A stretch of DNA of 64,000 bases from CAZUZS01 sp964624795 (lineage in GTDB: Bacteria > Calditrichota > Calditrichia > RBG-13-44-9), in NCBI GenBank assembly GCA_964624795.1, contig CAZUZS010000018.1, positions 1-64,000 of the forward strand. The letters are read 5' to 3'. Below the pieces are notes generated by a model. The model ran no database searches, had not been told where the DNA came from, and was given only the letters and a program-made list of their open reading frames with translations. A program made the translations under genes and the position numbers. This document shows, one piece after another, positions 33,218 through 42,181 of this stretch (its first letter is position 1; each line of letters opens with the position of its first letter).

Positions 33218-33922
33218 CTATCCACCCGAATCTTCATGTTTTTCACGCTGACGGCGCAGCTCATTTACCTTTCGATGTGCGAACCGCAACGGCTCCGGGA
33301 TACGGTAACGGGGACTGCAGCGTAGTACAATTTCCATCGCATTCGGCAGCGAAATTTTATGGCCCACCGAGACAAATACCGGTTTCACGCTGCGGCGGGT
33401 CCGCAATGCTGCGCCAATTTGCTGGTCTCGGTAGATCAACGGGGATTTGCAGCCCTTCTCCATACCCGGCTCTTTATAATCACCCACCAATACCGATTTC
33501 GCGCAGCCGATCGTCGGAATATCGAGTATCAAACCCAGGTGTGAAGCCAGCCCAAAGCCGCGCGGATGGGCTATGCCATGCCCGTCGCACAGCAAGACAT
33601 CCGGGGCGGGAGAAATTTTCCGGAAGATTTCCAGCAAGGGCGGCACCTCGCGAAAGGAGAGAAATCCCGGCACGTAAGGAAAAGTGACACCCGATGTTCC
33701 GGTGTAGATAGAATGAATCTGCAGCGAAGGGAAATCCGAGATAACTACCGCTGCATAGAGAACTTTTCCATATCGGGTGAACGATATGTCGGCGGCTGCC
33801 ACGGTGCGGATCTGCTCCGGGCCAATCGTGGATGTCATATCAATCTTGTTTCTCAGCGAAAGCTGAATAATCTTGGCTGCAGCGGGACTAACATTCCAGC
33901 TATGCAAATCATGAATGACCAT
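33218..33922 (-). CDS. nfi: Endonuclease V (deoxyinosine 3'-endonuclease)
   Basis: Cuts DNA next to deoxyinosine in repair of deaminated adenine. The 234-residue protein follows the family closely: AAADISF with the first catalytic Asp, FPYVPGFLSFREVPPLLE (wedge motif PYVPG/LSFRE), LLCDGHGIAHPRGFGLASHLG with the second acidic site, and a C-terminus with KPVFVSVGHKISLPNA and RIPEPLRFAHRKVNELRR. Slightly longer than the Escherichia coli protein. AAGGAAGGG is 9-10 nt before the ATG. It is followed by the histidine kinase after 160 nt, same strand; no functional link is evident. Confidence 0.9.
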   Translation of the reverse strand: MVIHDLHSWNVSPAAAKIIQLSLRNKIDMTSTIGPEQIRTVAAADISFTRYGKVLYAAVVISDFPSLQIHSIYTGTSGVTFPYVPGFLSFREVPPLLEIFRKISPAPDVLLCDGHGIAHPRGFGLASHLGLILDIPTIGCAKSVLVGDYKEPGMEKGCKSPLIYRDQQIGAALRTRRSVKPVFVSVGHKISLPNAMEIVLRCSPRYRIPEPLRFAHRKVNELRRQREKHEDSGG

Positions 33923-33990
33923 TCCCTTAATTCCCTTCCTTCAAAAAGCTGTTGGGCCTGCGGGAATTTCCCGGTAAAAAAAGGTTATTC

Positions 33991-34028
33991 AAAAAAAATC
34001 CGGGGCATTTATGTTTCACGCCCCGGAT
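33991..34028 (-). terminator. Intrinsic terminator after the STAS gene
   Basis: In minus-strand direction ATCCGGGGC pairs with GCCCCGGAT (9 bp, 13-nt loop) and eight T complete a strong terminator. It ends the transglycosylase-STAS operon. Between it and the STAS stop is only a doubtful 31-codon frame (34086-34181). Confidence 0.88.
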
Positions 34029-34201
34029 CAATTAACAATACAAATCTGCGATTATTCCAAAGTGGTCAGGATTTGTTTTTCCGCACTATCTTGCCCCCGC
34101 GGGGCGCGCTTCATCCCGCTTCACTAACACAACCGTTCCGCCCGGTGCAGTCATGAAAGCACTTATTTCGTGTACCTCCAACCCGGTGCGGGTTTTTCTT
34201 T

Positions 34202-34555
34202 CTATTTACTCTCATCCTCGTAAAAAGCAGCCACAGCTCGCTCCGAGTTTTCATAAGTATCAAAAATTCTCATGAGCTGCGTAATCATCAACAAACTCTT
34301 TACTTTTTCAGTGACGCTGGCAATCTTCAGCTTTCCACCCACATTGTTCAATGAGGTCATGCAGGCCATCAAAACCCCCAGCCCGGAGCTATTCATCCAT
34401 TTCACACCTTTCAAGTCAATAACAATCTTTTTCACTCCGTCCGCAATCAAGCTCTTTACTTTTTCGTGCAGCGCGGTGGTTTCCGGACCTCCCATCATAT
34501 TTCCGGAAAGGGCAATTACAGCCACGTCCCCTTCAATTTTTTCTTTAATTTTCAT
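34202..34555 (-). CDS. STAS-domain protein (anti-sigma factor antagonist type)
   Basis: A 117-residue single STAS domain. The phosphorylatable loop is GVKWMNSSGLGVLMACM, with the NSSGLG motif matching SpoIIAA and RsbV (the second Ser is the usual kinase target). Such proteins release partner-switching kinases or sigma factors; the conserved loop implies phospho-control. Its ATG overlaps the stop of the upstream lytic transglycosylase (ATGA, 4 bp) and a GAGGAG ribosome site lies in the last codons of that gene, so translation is coupled. No matching serine kinase or phosphatase is nearby. Confidence 0.88.
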   Translation of the reverse strand: MKIKEKIEGDVAVIALSGNMMGGPETTALHEKVKSLIADGVKKIVIDLKGVKWMNSSGLGVLMACMTSLNNVGGKLKIASVTEKVKSLLMITQLMRIFDTYENSERAVAAFYEDESK

Positions 34556-36399
34556 AAGGTCTCCTCTATTGAATTGATGGTTTCAAATACAGGTATTCGA
34601 ACTACATCACCCGGGTATAATCTATTAATATCTGCACCCGAATTCAAATACTGAATTATTTCAAGCGGTACGCGGTAATGGTTTTGCGCAATTTTCCAGA
34701 CCGATTCGCCGCGATTTACCTGGTAATCGATAAAACGTACGATCTGTCGTTTGTTTAAATAATCCTTTAAAGTTGAGAGATGATAATTTAAACGCCTCTT
34801 CACGAATTCTTCTCCGGAAACGCGGCTAAAATCGAGCTGCAACTTCTGTCCCTGGTAAATGGTGCGGCTGTGCCGAAAGCCGTTAAGTCGCCGCAATTGG
34901 TTGATGGGAATATTCAACCACTCGGCATAATGCCCCATCGTTTCGTTGGTGAATACAACAATTGTATTTCCATTTACTGCGAGTCGTTTCCCAAGCTCAG
35001 ATTCCAAACCACTGAGCGATAATTCGATATCTGTTTTTTGCCCTGGTGCCAGCAAATTTTTCCACGATGCAGATAGCCCGGTGCGCAACACATTATCCGC
35101 TTCAACACCCGGTTTTCTCAGCGAAATCGGGGCAGTTCCACCAATCTGCGGGGAGACCTGGTCCGGTTCCGGCAGTAAAACAGAAAGCGGTTGTTTGGGG
35201 CTCACCGGCTTAAGTTCGGATTGAGCTTCGGCAATTTTCTCTTCCGGTATATCCACCACTGTTTTCCGGAAATAATTTTCGACCGCCGCCAAGTCGCAAT
35301 CCACCGGTAGCAGCAGGCTGTATCCGGCGGGAACATTGGTCCATCCCCTCCAAACCCGGCTGGTATACACTGGATTAAGCTGGCGCAGGGTAGTGATGTC
35401 GACATTTAGGCGCTTCGCAAGGCGGGGCAAACTTACAGAATTTTTTAATTCGTATTGGAGGAATGCGGGAAGGGTGGTCGGTCTCACATCAGGGAAATAT
35501 TTGTCAACATCTCTCATTATGTCAACTACTGCCAAAAATTCGGGGTAGAAATTGCGCGAGGCAAACCGGAACCGGCGGTGATTAAACGATTCCCTTACCT
35601 TCAGATAGTCGGAGCCACACTGCCGGGCTGCTTTTTTTATTCCCGCCAGGCCGAAATTGTAGGCCGTAATTGCCAGGCCCCAGTTGCCGGTCTCTTTATA
35701 ATTCCATTTTAACAGGCGTGCCGCAGCGCGGGTAGAAATCATCGGATCATACCGCTGGTCAATAACACGATTTACCTTCATGTAGAGGCGGGCAGTAGAG
35801 CGCATAAACTGCCACATGCCGGCAGCGCCGGCGTAAGAGTGCGCCAGTGGATTATAAGAAGATTCGATGTGAGGAAGATAAGCCAGGTCTTCCGGCAATC
35901 CTTGGTCGCGAAACACCTGTTGAATGAATGGTAAATATGTAAGCGCCCTGCCGAGCCCCTCGCGGAACTGCGTGCGCATCCCCTGTTGAGCCCGGATTTG
36001 CCGGCCTGCCTTTTTCAGAGATTCGATATCCACTGAATCCCCGAAAATCGCTGCAAGGTATTGTTCGAAGCCCGACAACTCTTCTTTTTTATTCCCATGA
36101 TTGGCCAATTTCAGTAGGCTATGTTGGATCTCATCCTTTACATCATCAATCTGTTTTTGCCGGTTCTTATCGCTTACCGTCGAATCGAAGGTGAGAATTT
36201 TATAGACAATCTTCAGATTTTCGGCGTCGTGCAACACATACTGGTCATTGCTGTAGATCGTAAAAACAGACTTCCAGAACTGAATGTCATTTAACATCGC
36301 TTCGCGATCCGGCCAGACGTTCTGGCCATGAACCGGCAGTGAAAAAAACACAAGGCTCGCAAGAGTGAACGCGAGCATTTGATATTGAAAACGTGCCAT
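34552..36399 (-). CDS. MltD-like lytic transglycosylase with LysM repeats
   Basis: Cleaves the peptidoglycan glycan backbone and forms anhydromuropeptides. 615 residues: signal peptide (1-26, ending VHGQ), N-terminal helical region, a transglycosylase domain (about 160-300) with catalytic Glu in LPHIESSYNPLAHSYAGAAG and MWQF, and an Asn-x-Gly-Leu region (ITAYNFGLAGIKKA), then LysM or LysM-like modules near 335-380, 470-520 and 555-605. This fits MltD, which has LysM modules after the catalytic domain. AAGGA is 7 nt before the ATG. It lies after the Slt-like gene (80 nt) and overlaps the STAS gene; all three probably form one transcript. Confidence 0.88.
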   Translation of the reverse strand: MARFQYQMLAFTLASLVFFSLPVHGQNVWPDREAMLNDIQFWKSVFTIYSNDQYVLHDAENLKIVYKILTFDSTVSDKNRQKQIDDVKDEIQHSLLKLANHGNKKEELSGFEQYLAAIFGDSVDIESLKKAGRQIRAQQGMRTQFREGLGRALTYLPFIQQVFRDQGLPEDLAYLPHIESSYNPLAHSYAGAAGMWQFMRSTARLYMKVNRVIDQRYDPMISTRAAARLLKWNYKETGNWGLAITAYNFGLAGIKKAARQCGSDYLKVRESFNHRRFRFASRNFYPEFLAVVDIMRDVDKYFPDVRPTTLPAFLQYELKNSVSLPRLAKRLNVDITTLRQLNPVYTSRVWRGWTNVPAGYSLLLPVDCDLAAVENYFRKTVVDIPEEKIAEAQSELKPVSPKQPLSVLLPEPDQVSPQIGGTAPISLRKPGVEADNVLRTGLSASWKNLLAPGQKTDIELSLSGLESELGKRLAVNGNTIVVFTNETMGHYAEWLNIPINQLRRLNGFRHSRTIYQGQKLQLDFSRVSGEEFVKRRLNYHLSTLKDYLNKRQIVRFIDYQVNRGESVWKIAQNHYRVPLEIIQYLNSGADINRLYPGDVVRIPVFETINSIEETL

Positions 36400-36479
36400 A
36401 AAGAAGTCCTTTTCTTTTAAATAAAGCGGCGAAGCAAAATATATTTACCACACCTCAAAAATGCAAGATTTTTCAGCAC

Positions 36480-38708
36480 TTAGAAAAAATTTGTCAACTT
36501 GACCGGATACAAAACAATTTCTTTGGGAATTTCCCCGGGATTCATAATTTCCCGATATATCCAGAAATATTTCAGGCACGTCCTAACATAGACGCGGGTC
36601 TGTTCAAATTCCAGGTTCTCCATAAAAAGATCATCATCTTTGGTCGGGTATCTGTTTTTCCATCTATCCACACGGTGAGGCCCGGCGTTGTAAGCGGCCA
36701 GTGCCATAACATAATTCCCATGATAGCGGTGCAGTAGGGAAGATAGATAGTACGTCCCCATTGTAATGTTCATCTGCGGGTTGAACAGTTGCCTGGTTGA
36801 GCTATACCGCATGGAAATTTTGGGAGCAATTTGGGAAGCCGTATTCGGCAGGAGCTGCATAAGACCGTAAGCATTTGCGTAGGAGATAACGGAGGGTTCA
36901 AAAGCACTTTCTTTTTTCATAACACTCAGAATCAGCGCCGGCGGCACATCGTAAACCCCTGCCATTGAGTCGACAATGTTAGTAAAATAAAACGGGTAAA
37001 GCTTTTTAAAAACCGGCACCATATCGGAAAGCGCGGCATCGAAAAAATGAGCATTAAAAATAGAGCGGAATTTGCGGTAGGCACGTCCGTAGTTGCCCAT
37101 TCGCTCATGCAATTCCCCCAGGGCGTAAACACGCTGCCAGTCATTCGCATTAAATTCAAGGGCTTGCAGCTCGCGATCGCTCCAGGCGCGCCCAAGGATT
37201 TCCTTCACCAGCAGTGCCCGGCGAAACTCCGAAATGTGTCCGGGCAGATAACTCTGATTCCCCTCATGCAATTGCCAGAAAATATCGCTAATCTGCTTGT
37301 GGGTTTGCCGGCCATTGCTGGTCAGAAAAAAGGCCTTCAGGTTATAGTAGCTATCCACCGGACGTTTCGCTAATTCAATAAGAAGCTCTCCCTGTTTTTG
37401 GTAATTCTGCTGCTTCTCATAACTTTTACCAATCCAGTAGAGCAGCCGGTCTTTTTGAAAGCGATCCTTTGTGGCACCCACCGCATCTTCCCATGCCGCC
37501 CGCGCTTTATTGTAATTCTTCAGACGATAATAATCCAGCCCGATGCGGAAGTAAGCCTCATCCCGGAATTGCGTGCGGCGGTAGGTTCTGACAAGTTTAT
37601 GGTAAGTCTTTATCGCATTATGCAGATCCGGCCCGTCCTCGTAGAGCCAGGCTACTTTCCACAGCACCTCAGGGGATAGGACATCCGAAGGATATCTCTG
37701 TTGAAATGCCAGGTATGCCTTGATGGATTTATCAACCTGGCCAATTCTCAGGTAGCAGCGTGCAATGTGGAGATCGATTTCGCGCAAAATGCGCGAGCTT
37801 TTAAAAAATCCGCGCTGGTTGAGGCACCAATCCAGCACCCGCTTGAACTCGCCCTGGCGATAAGCAATCTCTACCGGCAGCCAGTTGAAATAGTCTTTTT
37901 CGGCAGCAGTTATCGCAAACCGCGATTGCCCGGAGACCAAATTCTCAGCAGAAAGGAATTGGCTGGTGGTAAAAAGATAATCCATTATGCTCTCGAAAAC
38001 ATCATCCGGAATTTGTCCATCATACAAAGACAGGACATCCTTATAGACATCTCCCGACCGGTTATGAAAGGGGTAGGTACGAATAAAAATCAGCGAATAC
38101 TTGCGAAACTCATCGAGATCCCCCTGTTGTTTTAGCAACCGGATGATATTCAGATAGATCTCTGTTTTTTCAAATTTCCCGCTGCGCAGCATTCTTTTCA
38201 GGTAAAACAGCGCACTGTCTGCCTGGTTTCGTTTCAGGAAAATTCCGCAGCGCAGCGAATCTGTCAAATCGTTCAGGGGAGAGTCCTGGTATTTATCTTC
38301 GAGGAAATGAATTTTGTTTGTTGCTGCTGCCGTGTCGCCAAGCTGCAGGCTTGCCAAAACCTGGAAGTAGACCAGGTAATCTTCGATTACCCGCAACGGT
38401 TTGCGGCCAGATTCCATAACCGGTATTACGCGTGCCCAATCCTGCGAACGGTATAGCGAGTAGCCGATTTTGAAGTTCAGAAGTGGATCTTGCCTGATTA
38501 AGCCGGGGTCTGCCTTGACGGCTTCATTGAATTCCCGAAGCGCTTCCTGGTATTTCCCCGAATTATATGCAACGTTTGCGGTATAATACACCGGAAGCTC
38601 GGACTGCACCACGGATTTGTTGGTAAAAAAGAAAAAAAGCAAAATTGCCAAGCCCAGGAAGGCCAGGGTAAACCGTGAGGATTTGGAATTGCTTCTTTTC
38701 ATCACCAA
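36480..38708 (-). CDS. Slt-like lytic transglycosylase with TPR-rich superhelix
   Basis: 742 residues. A transmembrane segment (about 13-30) anchors the chain; residues 40-560 are tandem alpha-helical repeats of TPR type, and the C-terminal catalytic domain (about 600-715) has LILSVMKKESAFEPSV with the catalytic Glu, YGLMQLLPNTA, and MALAAYNAGPHRVDRW. The domain order is that of soluble lytic transglycosylase Slt70 but with a membrane anchor. The start is unclear: in-frame TTG (38708), GTG and ATG (38702) follow one another; GGAAG is 9 nt before the TTG. First gene of a run with the MltD-like enzyme and the STAS protein. Confidence 0.87.
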   Translation of the reverse strand: MVMKRSNSKSSRFTLAFLGLAILLFFFFTNKSVVQSELPVYYTANVAYNSGKYQEALREFNEAVKADPGLIRQDPLLNFKIGYSLYRSQDWARVIPVMESGRKPLRVIEDYLVYFQVLASLQLGDTAAATNKIHFLEDKYQDSPLNDLTDSLRCGIFLKRNQADSALFYLKRMLRSGKFEKTEIYLNIIRLLKQQGDLDEFRKYSLIFIRTYPFHNRSGDVYKDVLSLYDGQIPDDVFESIMDYLFTTSQFLSAENLVSGQSRFAITAAEKDYFNWLPVEIAYRQGEFKRVLDWCLNQRGFFKSSRILREIDLHIARCYLRIGQVDKSIKAYLAFQQRYPSDVLSPEVLWKVAWLYEDGPDLHNAIKTYHKLVRTYRRTQFRDEAYFRIGLDYYRLKNYNKARAAWEDAVGATKDRFQKDRLLYWIGKSYEKQQNYQKQGELLIELAKRPVDSYYNLKAFFLTSNGRQTHKQISDIFWQLHEGNQSYLPGHISEFRRALLVKEILGRAWSDRELQALEFNANDWQRVYALGELHERMGNYGRAYRKFRSIFNAHFFDAALSDMVPVFKKLYPFYFTNIVDSMAGVYDVPPALILSVMKKESAFEPSVISYANAYGLMQLLPNTASQIAPKISMRYSSTRQLFNPQMNITMGTYYLSSLLHRYHGNYVMALAAYNAGPHRVDRWKNRYPTKDDDLFMENLEFEQTRVYVRTCLKYFWIYREIMNPGEIPKEIVLYPVKLTNFF

Positions 38709-38914
38709 TTGTTTTTTCTTCCGATCTTTAGATATATAATCGTCTGCCGGTTGAAAACTAAAGTAGTAAATGAAACGCCGGCAGCCGGCAAAATATCCTG
38801 CAAATTTGAAAAATCGTCCACTGAAATCACGAATATTATGAGGAGGATTGTGAGGAGCATCTGATTGAAAAATGAGTTCATGGGAATCCGTGCAGGCAGA
38901 AAAACGGAGAAGCC

Positions 38915-38955
38915 TAAAAAAGATGCCCCGTCATTCAGAGACGACGGGGCATCTT
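38915..38955 (-). terminator. Intrinsic terminator after the matrixin-like protease gene
   Basis: A perfect 13-bp inverted repeat (AAGATGCCCCGTC / GACGGGGCATCTT) with a 10-nt loop; in minus-strand direction it is followed by a T-run (TTTTTT). Ends transcription 25 nt after the stop at 38980. Confidence 0.92.
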
Positions 38956-38979
38956 ATGAAAATCAGCTATTTACGCCTG

Positions 38980-41181
38980 TTACTTTATTACAACCATCTT
39001 CCGGCTTTCAACGAATGTTTCGGCATTCAGACGGTAGAGGTAAATTCCGGAGGGGACAACGATGCCGGCATCATCCCGTCCGTTCCAATCAACGGAGTAG
39101 CGCCCGGCAGTCTGCTTTTTGCTTACCAGCGTTCTTATCTTCTGTCCCAGAACATTATAAATTGCCAGTTCCACCCGGCTTAGCATCGGAAGCTGGTAGT
39201 TGATAGACGTCGTGGGATTAAACGGGTTGGGGTAATTCTGTTGCAACGAGTATTTGTCAGGCAGGTTCGCCGCACTGTTTCCATCCCCGATACCGGTTGG
39301 CACATCGAACCAAGCCAAGGTGCGCTGCAGCAATTGGTCGCGGATACCCTGGCTGTTATTTACGCCTTCCAGGCCAAACCCCAGGAAAACAGCCTTCCAA
39401 TTGCTCTGGTAATCTTCAGCCCGCACTCCGGCATTTCCAAGCGGAGCCCCGGTCCCGTAAGTCAGGATTGCAGTTGAACTTCCGGTAATCGCCAGATCAT
39501 CTTTTGATAGCTGATTCCCCGCCCCGCCAACGGTGGAGACGAGAAGCCCGTTTCCAATCGGATCGCCAGCAACGCCCCGCACAATCGGGCCGGTCATATT
39601 CTGATTAAAGGATACTCCCAGGTAATCCGTAAACAACACGCCAGCGGTGCTGTTCTCGGCCACATTCTGACCGGTCAACAGCAGCCTGCCGCCATCGTCC
39701 AGAAAAGTCACCAGACTCTGCTGTTCGTTTGCGGAGAGCACATCCGAATTCGCGTCGCCGGTAAACCAGATGGTCTTACATGGTTGCGGAAAAAGATCGT
39801 AAATCGGTTGGGATGGAACCCCCTCTTCACTTACCCGCCATTTATGGTAAGAAAGACCTGATTCCGTCAAGGCCTCCTCATAATAACTCTCATAGTCAGT
39901 TGTATTATCATCATCAACCAGCAGAATATCGGCCGGATTCAAGGCAAAATTAGCAATTGCACCGCCTTGTGGAAGATTTTCAACCGCCATTGATACTGCC
40001 GGATATGGTGCTTCGGGCGTAATAACTACCCGGTAATTTTCCACGGTAGGCAGGGAAATCTGGTAATTTCCGCCGGCATCGGTTGTCGTATCTACCAGCG
40101 CACCGGGGGGAATGCCGGGTTTATTATTGGTAGCAAAAATTTCAACCCGGGCCGAAATAGGTGCACCGCTGATAGAATCGATTACCGTACCGGACAATGT
40201 GGCCATAGGATTCGGAAGAAGCTGAAAATCAAGATTAATCACCTCGGTCTGTCCTATTCCGCCTGCCGGGTTAAAGGCGACAGCCTGGGTTTGGCTTTCA
40301 TAGCCAAAATAAACGGCCGTCAGGTTGAACTGCTGCTGGAGAATTGTCGCCTGGTAACTTCCATCGGATGCGGTGTAAACCGTATCCACATAGTAACCCG
40401 GTCGCTGGTAACGATTATTGCCAAATATAGGATCGCCGGCAATCGATGCAAACACAGTGTCAGACACGAGTCCAATATTTGCAAAAGGAAGCCCGGTGGA
40501 TCCATCTGTGACATTACCCTGTAAAATCCAGGAAGGATAAATGTAAGATACACCGGCAATATCGTCCCAGTGCAGAGAGCGTTTGAGGGTATCTCCGTTG
40601 GCCGAAGTACCATACATGGTGGCCTGCAAAATGAGCGGACCAACCCCTGGCGGCGAGCCGGCAGGTCCGGAATGCCCTAGCCCCAGATGATGTCCCACCT
40701 CATGAGCAATTACGCTTTGCAGATCCTGCTGATTGAGCGCCCCGGTGGTGCTTGGCGGGTAATCGCGTGCGTTCCACACCAGGTCCGATTCGACCGCATG
40801 ATAGGCGCTCCCCGTTCCCGACGTCCAGGTGCGGGAATAAGCAATTGTATTTGTTCCTGGCGTAAAATTCACACCCTGAATATCAAAAAAGATTAGGTTG
40901 ATTCCGTCCCGTTCATCTGTACTCGCCGATGTAAACCCGCCATTCTCAAATTCCCAATACGAAGACGGGACATCTTCCCATACCTGAGTCCCGGCATCGA
41001 TTGCCGGTACATAATCGGCGGGTGTAATATTATTGAGCATATATACGAAAGGAATATCGGAATCCTGGTATCGCCTGGCATATCCTGTTTCGTTGGTAAA
41101 AACCGAATATGCAAACAAAATGGTGCTGGCAGCAAACAGCATGGCAACCGCTGCCAATATTGGCAATTTATATTTTCTCAT
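38980..41181 (-). CDS. Secreted matrixin-like metalloprotease with Por-type sorting domain
   Basis: 733 residues. Signal peptide ends before the first domain (MRKYKLPILAAVAMLFAAST). Residues about 130-215 hold a metzincin catalytic domain with HEVGHHLGLGH (near residue 160; HExxHxxGxxH). Two beta domains like carboxypeptidase-regulatory repeats follow (about 230-410), then an alpha/beta module (about 416-625) with LLVDDDN, WFTGD and LLTGQN, and a C-terminal sorting domain (about 640-733) with NYPNPFNPTTSINY and final SGIYLYRLNAE and RKMVVIK. The type 9 secretion signal makes cell-surface or extracellular release likely. ATG at 41181 has AGGAGATC upstream. A small exported protein is encoded 60 nt upstream. 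Confidence 0.85.
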   Translation of the reverse strand: MRKYKLPILAAVAMLFAASTILFAYSVFTNETGYARRYQDSDIPFVYMLNNITPADYVPAIDAGTQVWEDVPSSYWEFENGGFTSASTDERDGINLIFFDIQGVNFTPGTNTIAYSRTWTSGTGSAYHAVESDLVWNARDYPPSTTGALNQQDLQSVIAHEVGHHLGLGHSGPAGSPPGVGPLILQATMYGTSANGDTLKRSLHWDDIAGVSYIYPSWILQGNVTDGSTGLPFANIGLVSDTVFASIAGDPIFGNNRYQRPGYYVDTVYTASDGSYQATILQQQFNLTAVYFGYESQTQAVAFNPAGGIGQTEVINLDFQLLPNPMATLSGTVIDSISGAPISARVEIFATNNKPGIPPGALVDTTTDAGGNYQISLPTVENYRVVITPEAPYPAVSMAVENLPQGGAIANFALNPADILLVDDDNTTDYESYYEEALTESGLSYHKWRVSEEGVPSQPIYDLFPQPCKTIWFTGDANSDVLSANEQQSLVTFLDDGGRLLLTGQNVAENSTAGVLFTDYLGVSFNQNMTGPIVRGVAGDPIGNGLLVSTVGGAGNQLSKDDLAITGSSTAILTYGTGAPLGNAGVRAEDYQSNWKAVFLGFGLEGVNNSQGIRDQLLQRTLAWFDVPTGIGDGNSAANLPDKYSLQQNYPNPFNPTTSINYQLPMLSRVELAIYNVLGQKIRTLVSKKQTAGRYSVDWNGRDDAGIVVPSGIYLYRLNAETFVESRKMVVIK

Positions 41182-41241
41182 CTTTTGATCTCCTACATTA
41201 CTAAGTGATTCCACTAATTTCATTGATTCGTAAGCTGTTGA

Positions 41242-41811
41242 TTATTTGGAGGAAACATACGATTTGACTTCACCAATAAAAGCATCAAGCGAGAACGGCT
41301 TCATGGCATCTTGCGGACTCACCCTCTTTCCGGTTGCAGGATCAATTACATCCACATTCCGCAGGTCATTAATTACCTGTTCGTTAAATTTTGTGTCGGT
41401 AAATATTCTGAAGCAGCCCAGGGCAAAGGAATGGATTTCATAGACGCCATTGCTCTCCACCAGGAAAAGAAGAACTTCATCGCCTTTTCGAAAATACGGT
41501 GTACCGGAAATAATATCGCTGGTGTCACCGATCTGCCCTCCTTTTTGCTTAAATACAATTTGGGATTCCCCGGCGCCTTTGATATAGCGACTCACATCCA
41601 CTGTTACATAAGTATTGATTGCCCGGTGATTGGCATCTTCCCATTGGGATTCTGTGGAATGAACAACACCTTTAATAATCAGGGTGCTTTCGGTAGTCAA
41701 TTCTTCCACCGAAGCTTTCGCAAGCGTCAGGGAAGAACCACGTTGTGCGGTAAACAGTAATAAAACGACCGCAATTATAGCTATTTGTTTGGTCGTGGTT
41801 AAGATGTTCAT
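41242..41811 (-). CDS. Exported protein of unknown function beside the matrixin-like protease
   Basis: 189 residues with a signal peptide (IAIIAVVLLLFTAQRGSS). The ATG at 41811 has AAAGGAG 6 nt upstream; an open frame upstream lacks that. The mature part has a mostly beta composition: LTTESTLIIKGVVHSTESQWED, TYVTVDVSRYIKGAG, and FRKGDEVLLFLVES. I know such proteins as a widespread, unnamed family often encoded next to metzincin proteases in environmental bacteria, which fits its place here, 60 nt before the protease. A role as inhibitor or chaperone is speculation. Confidence 0.6.
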   Translation of the reverse strand: MNILTTTKQIAIIAVVLLLFTAQRGSSLTLAKASVEELTTESTLIIKGVVHSTESQWEDANHRAINTYVTVDVSRYIKGAGESQIVFKQKGGQIGDTSDIISGTPYFRKGDEVLLFLVESNGVYEIHSFALGCFRIFTDTKFNEQVINDLRNVDVIDPATGKRVSPQDAMKPFSLDAFIGEVKSYVSSK

Positions 41812-42181
41812 TAGTAACTCCTTTTTATTGATTGAAGTAAATTCGAAGTCCGAGCAGAGTCGTGTGTAGCACAAATATTTTGTCAAGTTGAGTGACGGTA
41901 TTGCCCTCTCAAAATCAGGTTATCACGCTGGAATACACAGTTTGAAATTTCGGAGAGAAAATATGCGTCGATAAATTCATGGTTACCTGTAGAAAGATAT
42001 CAGCATGAATTTCTTAGCAACCGGAAATCGAGCAAGTTCTTGCATCTGGTATTTGGCAACTTTCCATGTTAATCCGAAATATTTCCTCCCCTAGGCATGT
42101 GACAAGAAAATAAAGAGGCTATCCGCTTTCCAATCCAATTACCGAATAGCCTCTTTTAAAAAATCAGGTAATGAATAAGCG
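41812..42181. other. Intergenic region
   Basis: 370 nt with no gene seen. On the minus strand a perfect TTGACA (41886-41881) lies 70 bp before the exported-protein start, but no fitting -10 is at the normal distance. The second half holds the terminator of the next operon (42105-42156). Confidence 0.5.
42105..42156 (-). terminator. Intrinsic terminator after the large Por-sorted protein gene
   Basis: A perfect 11-bp inverted repeat (AAAGAGGCTAT / ATAGCCTCTTT, 23-nt loop); on the minus strand the second arm runs into TTTATTTTC. It lies 25 nt after the stop at 42182. Confidence 0.75.
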
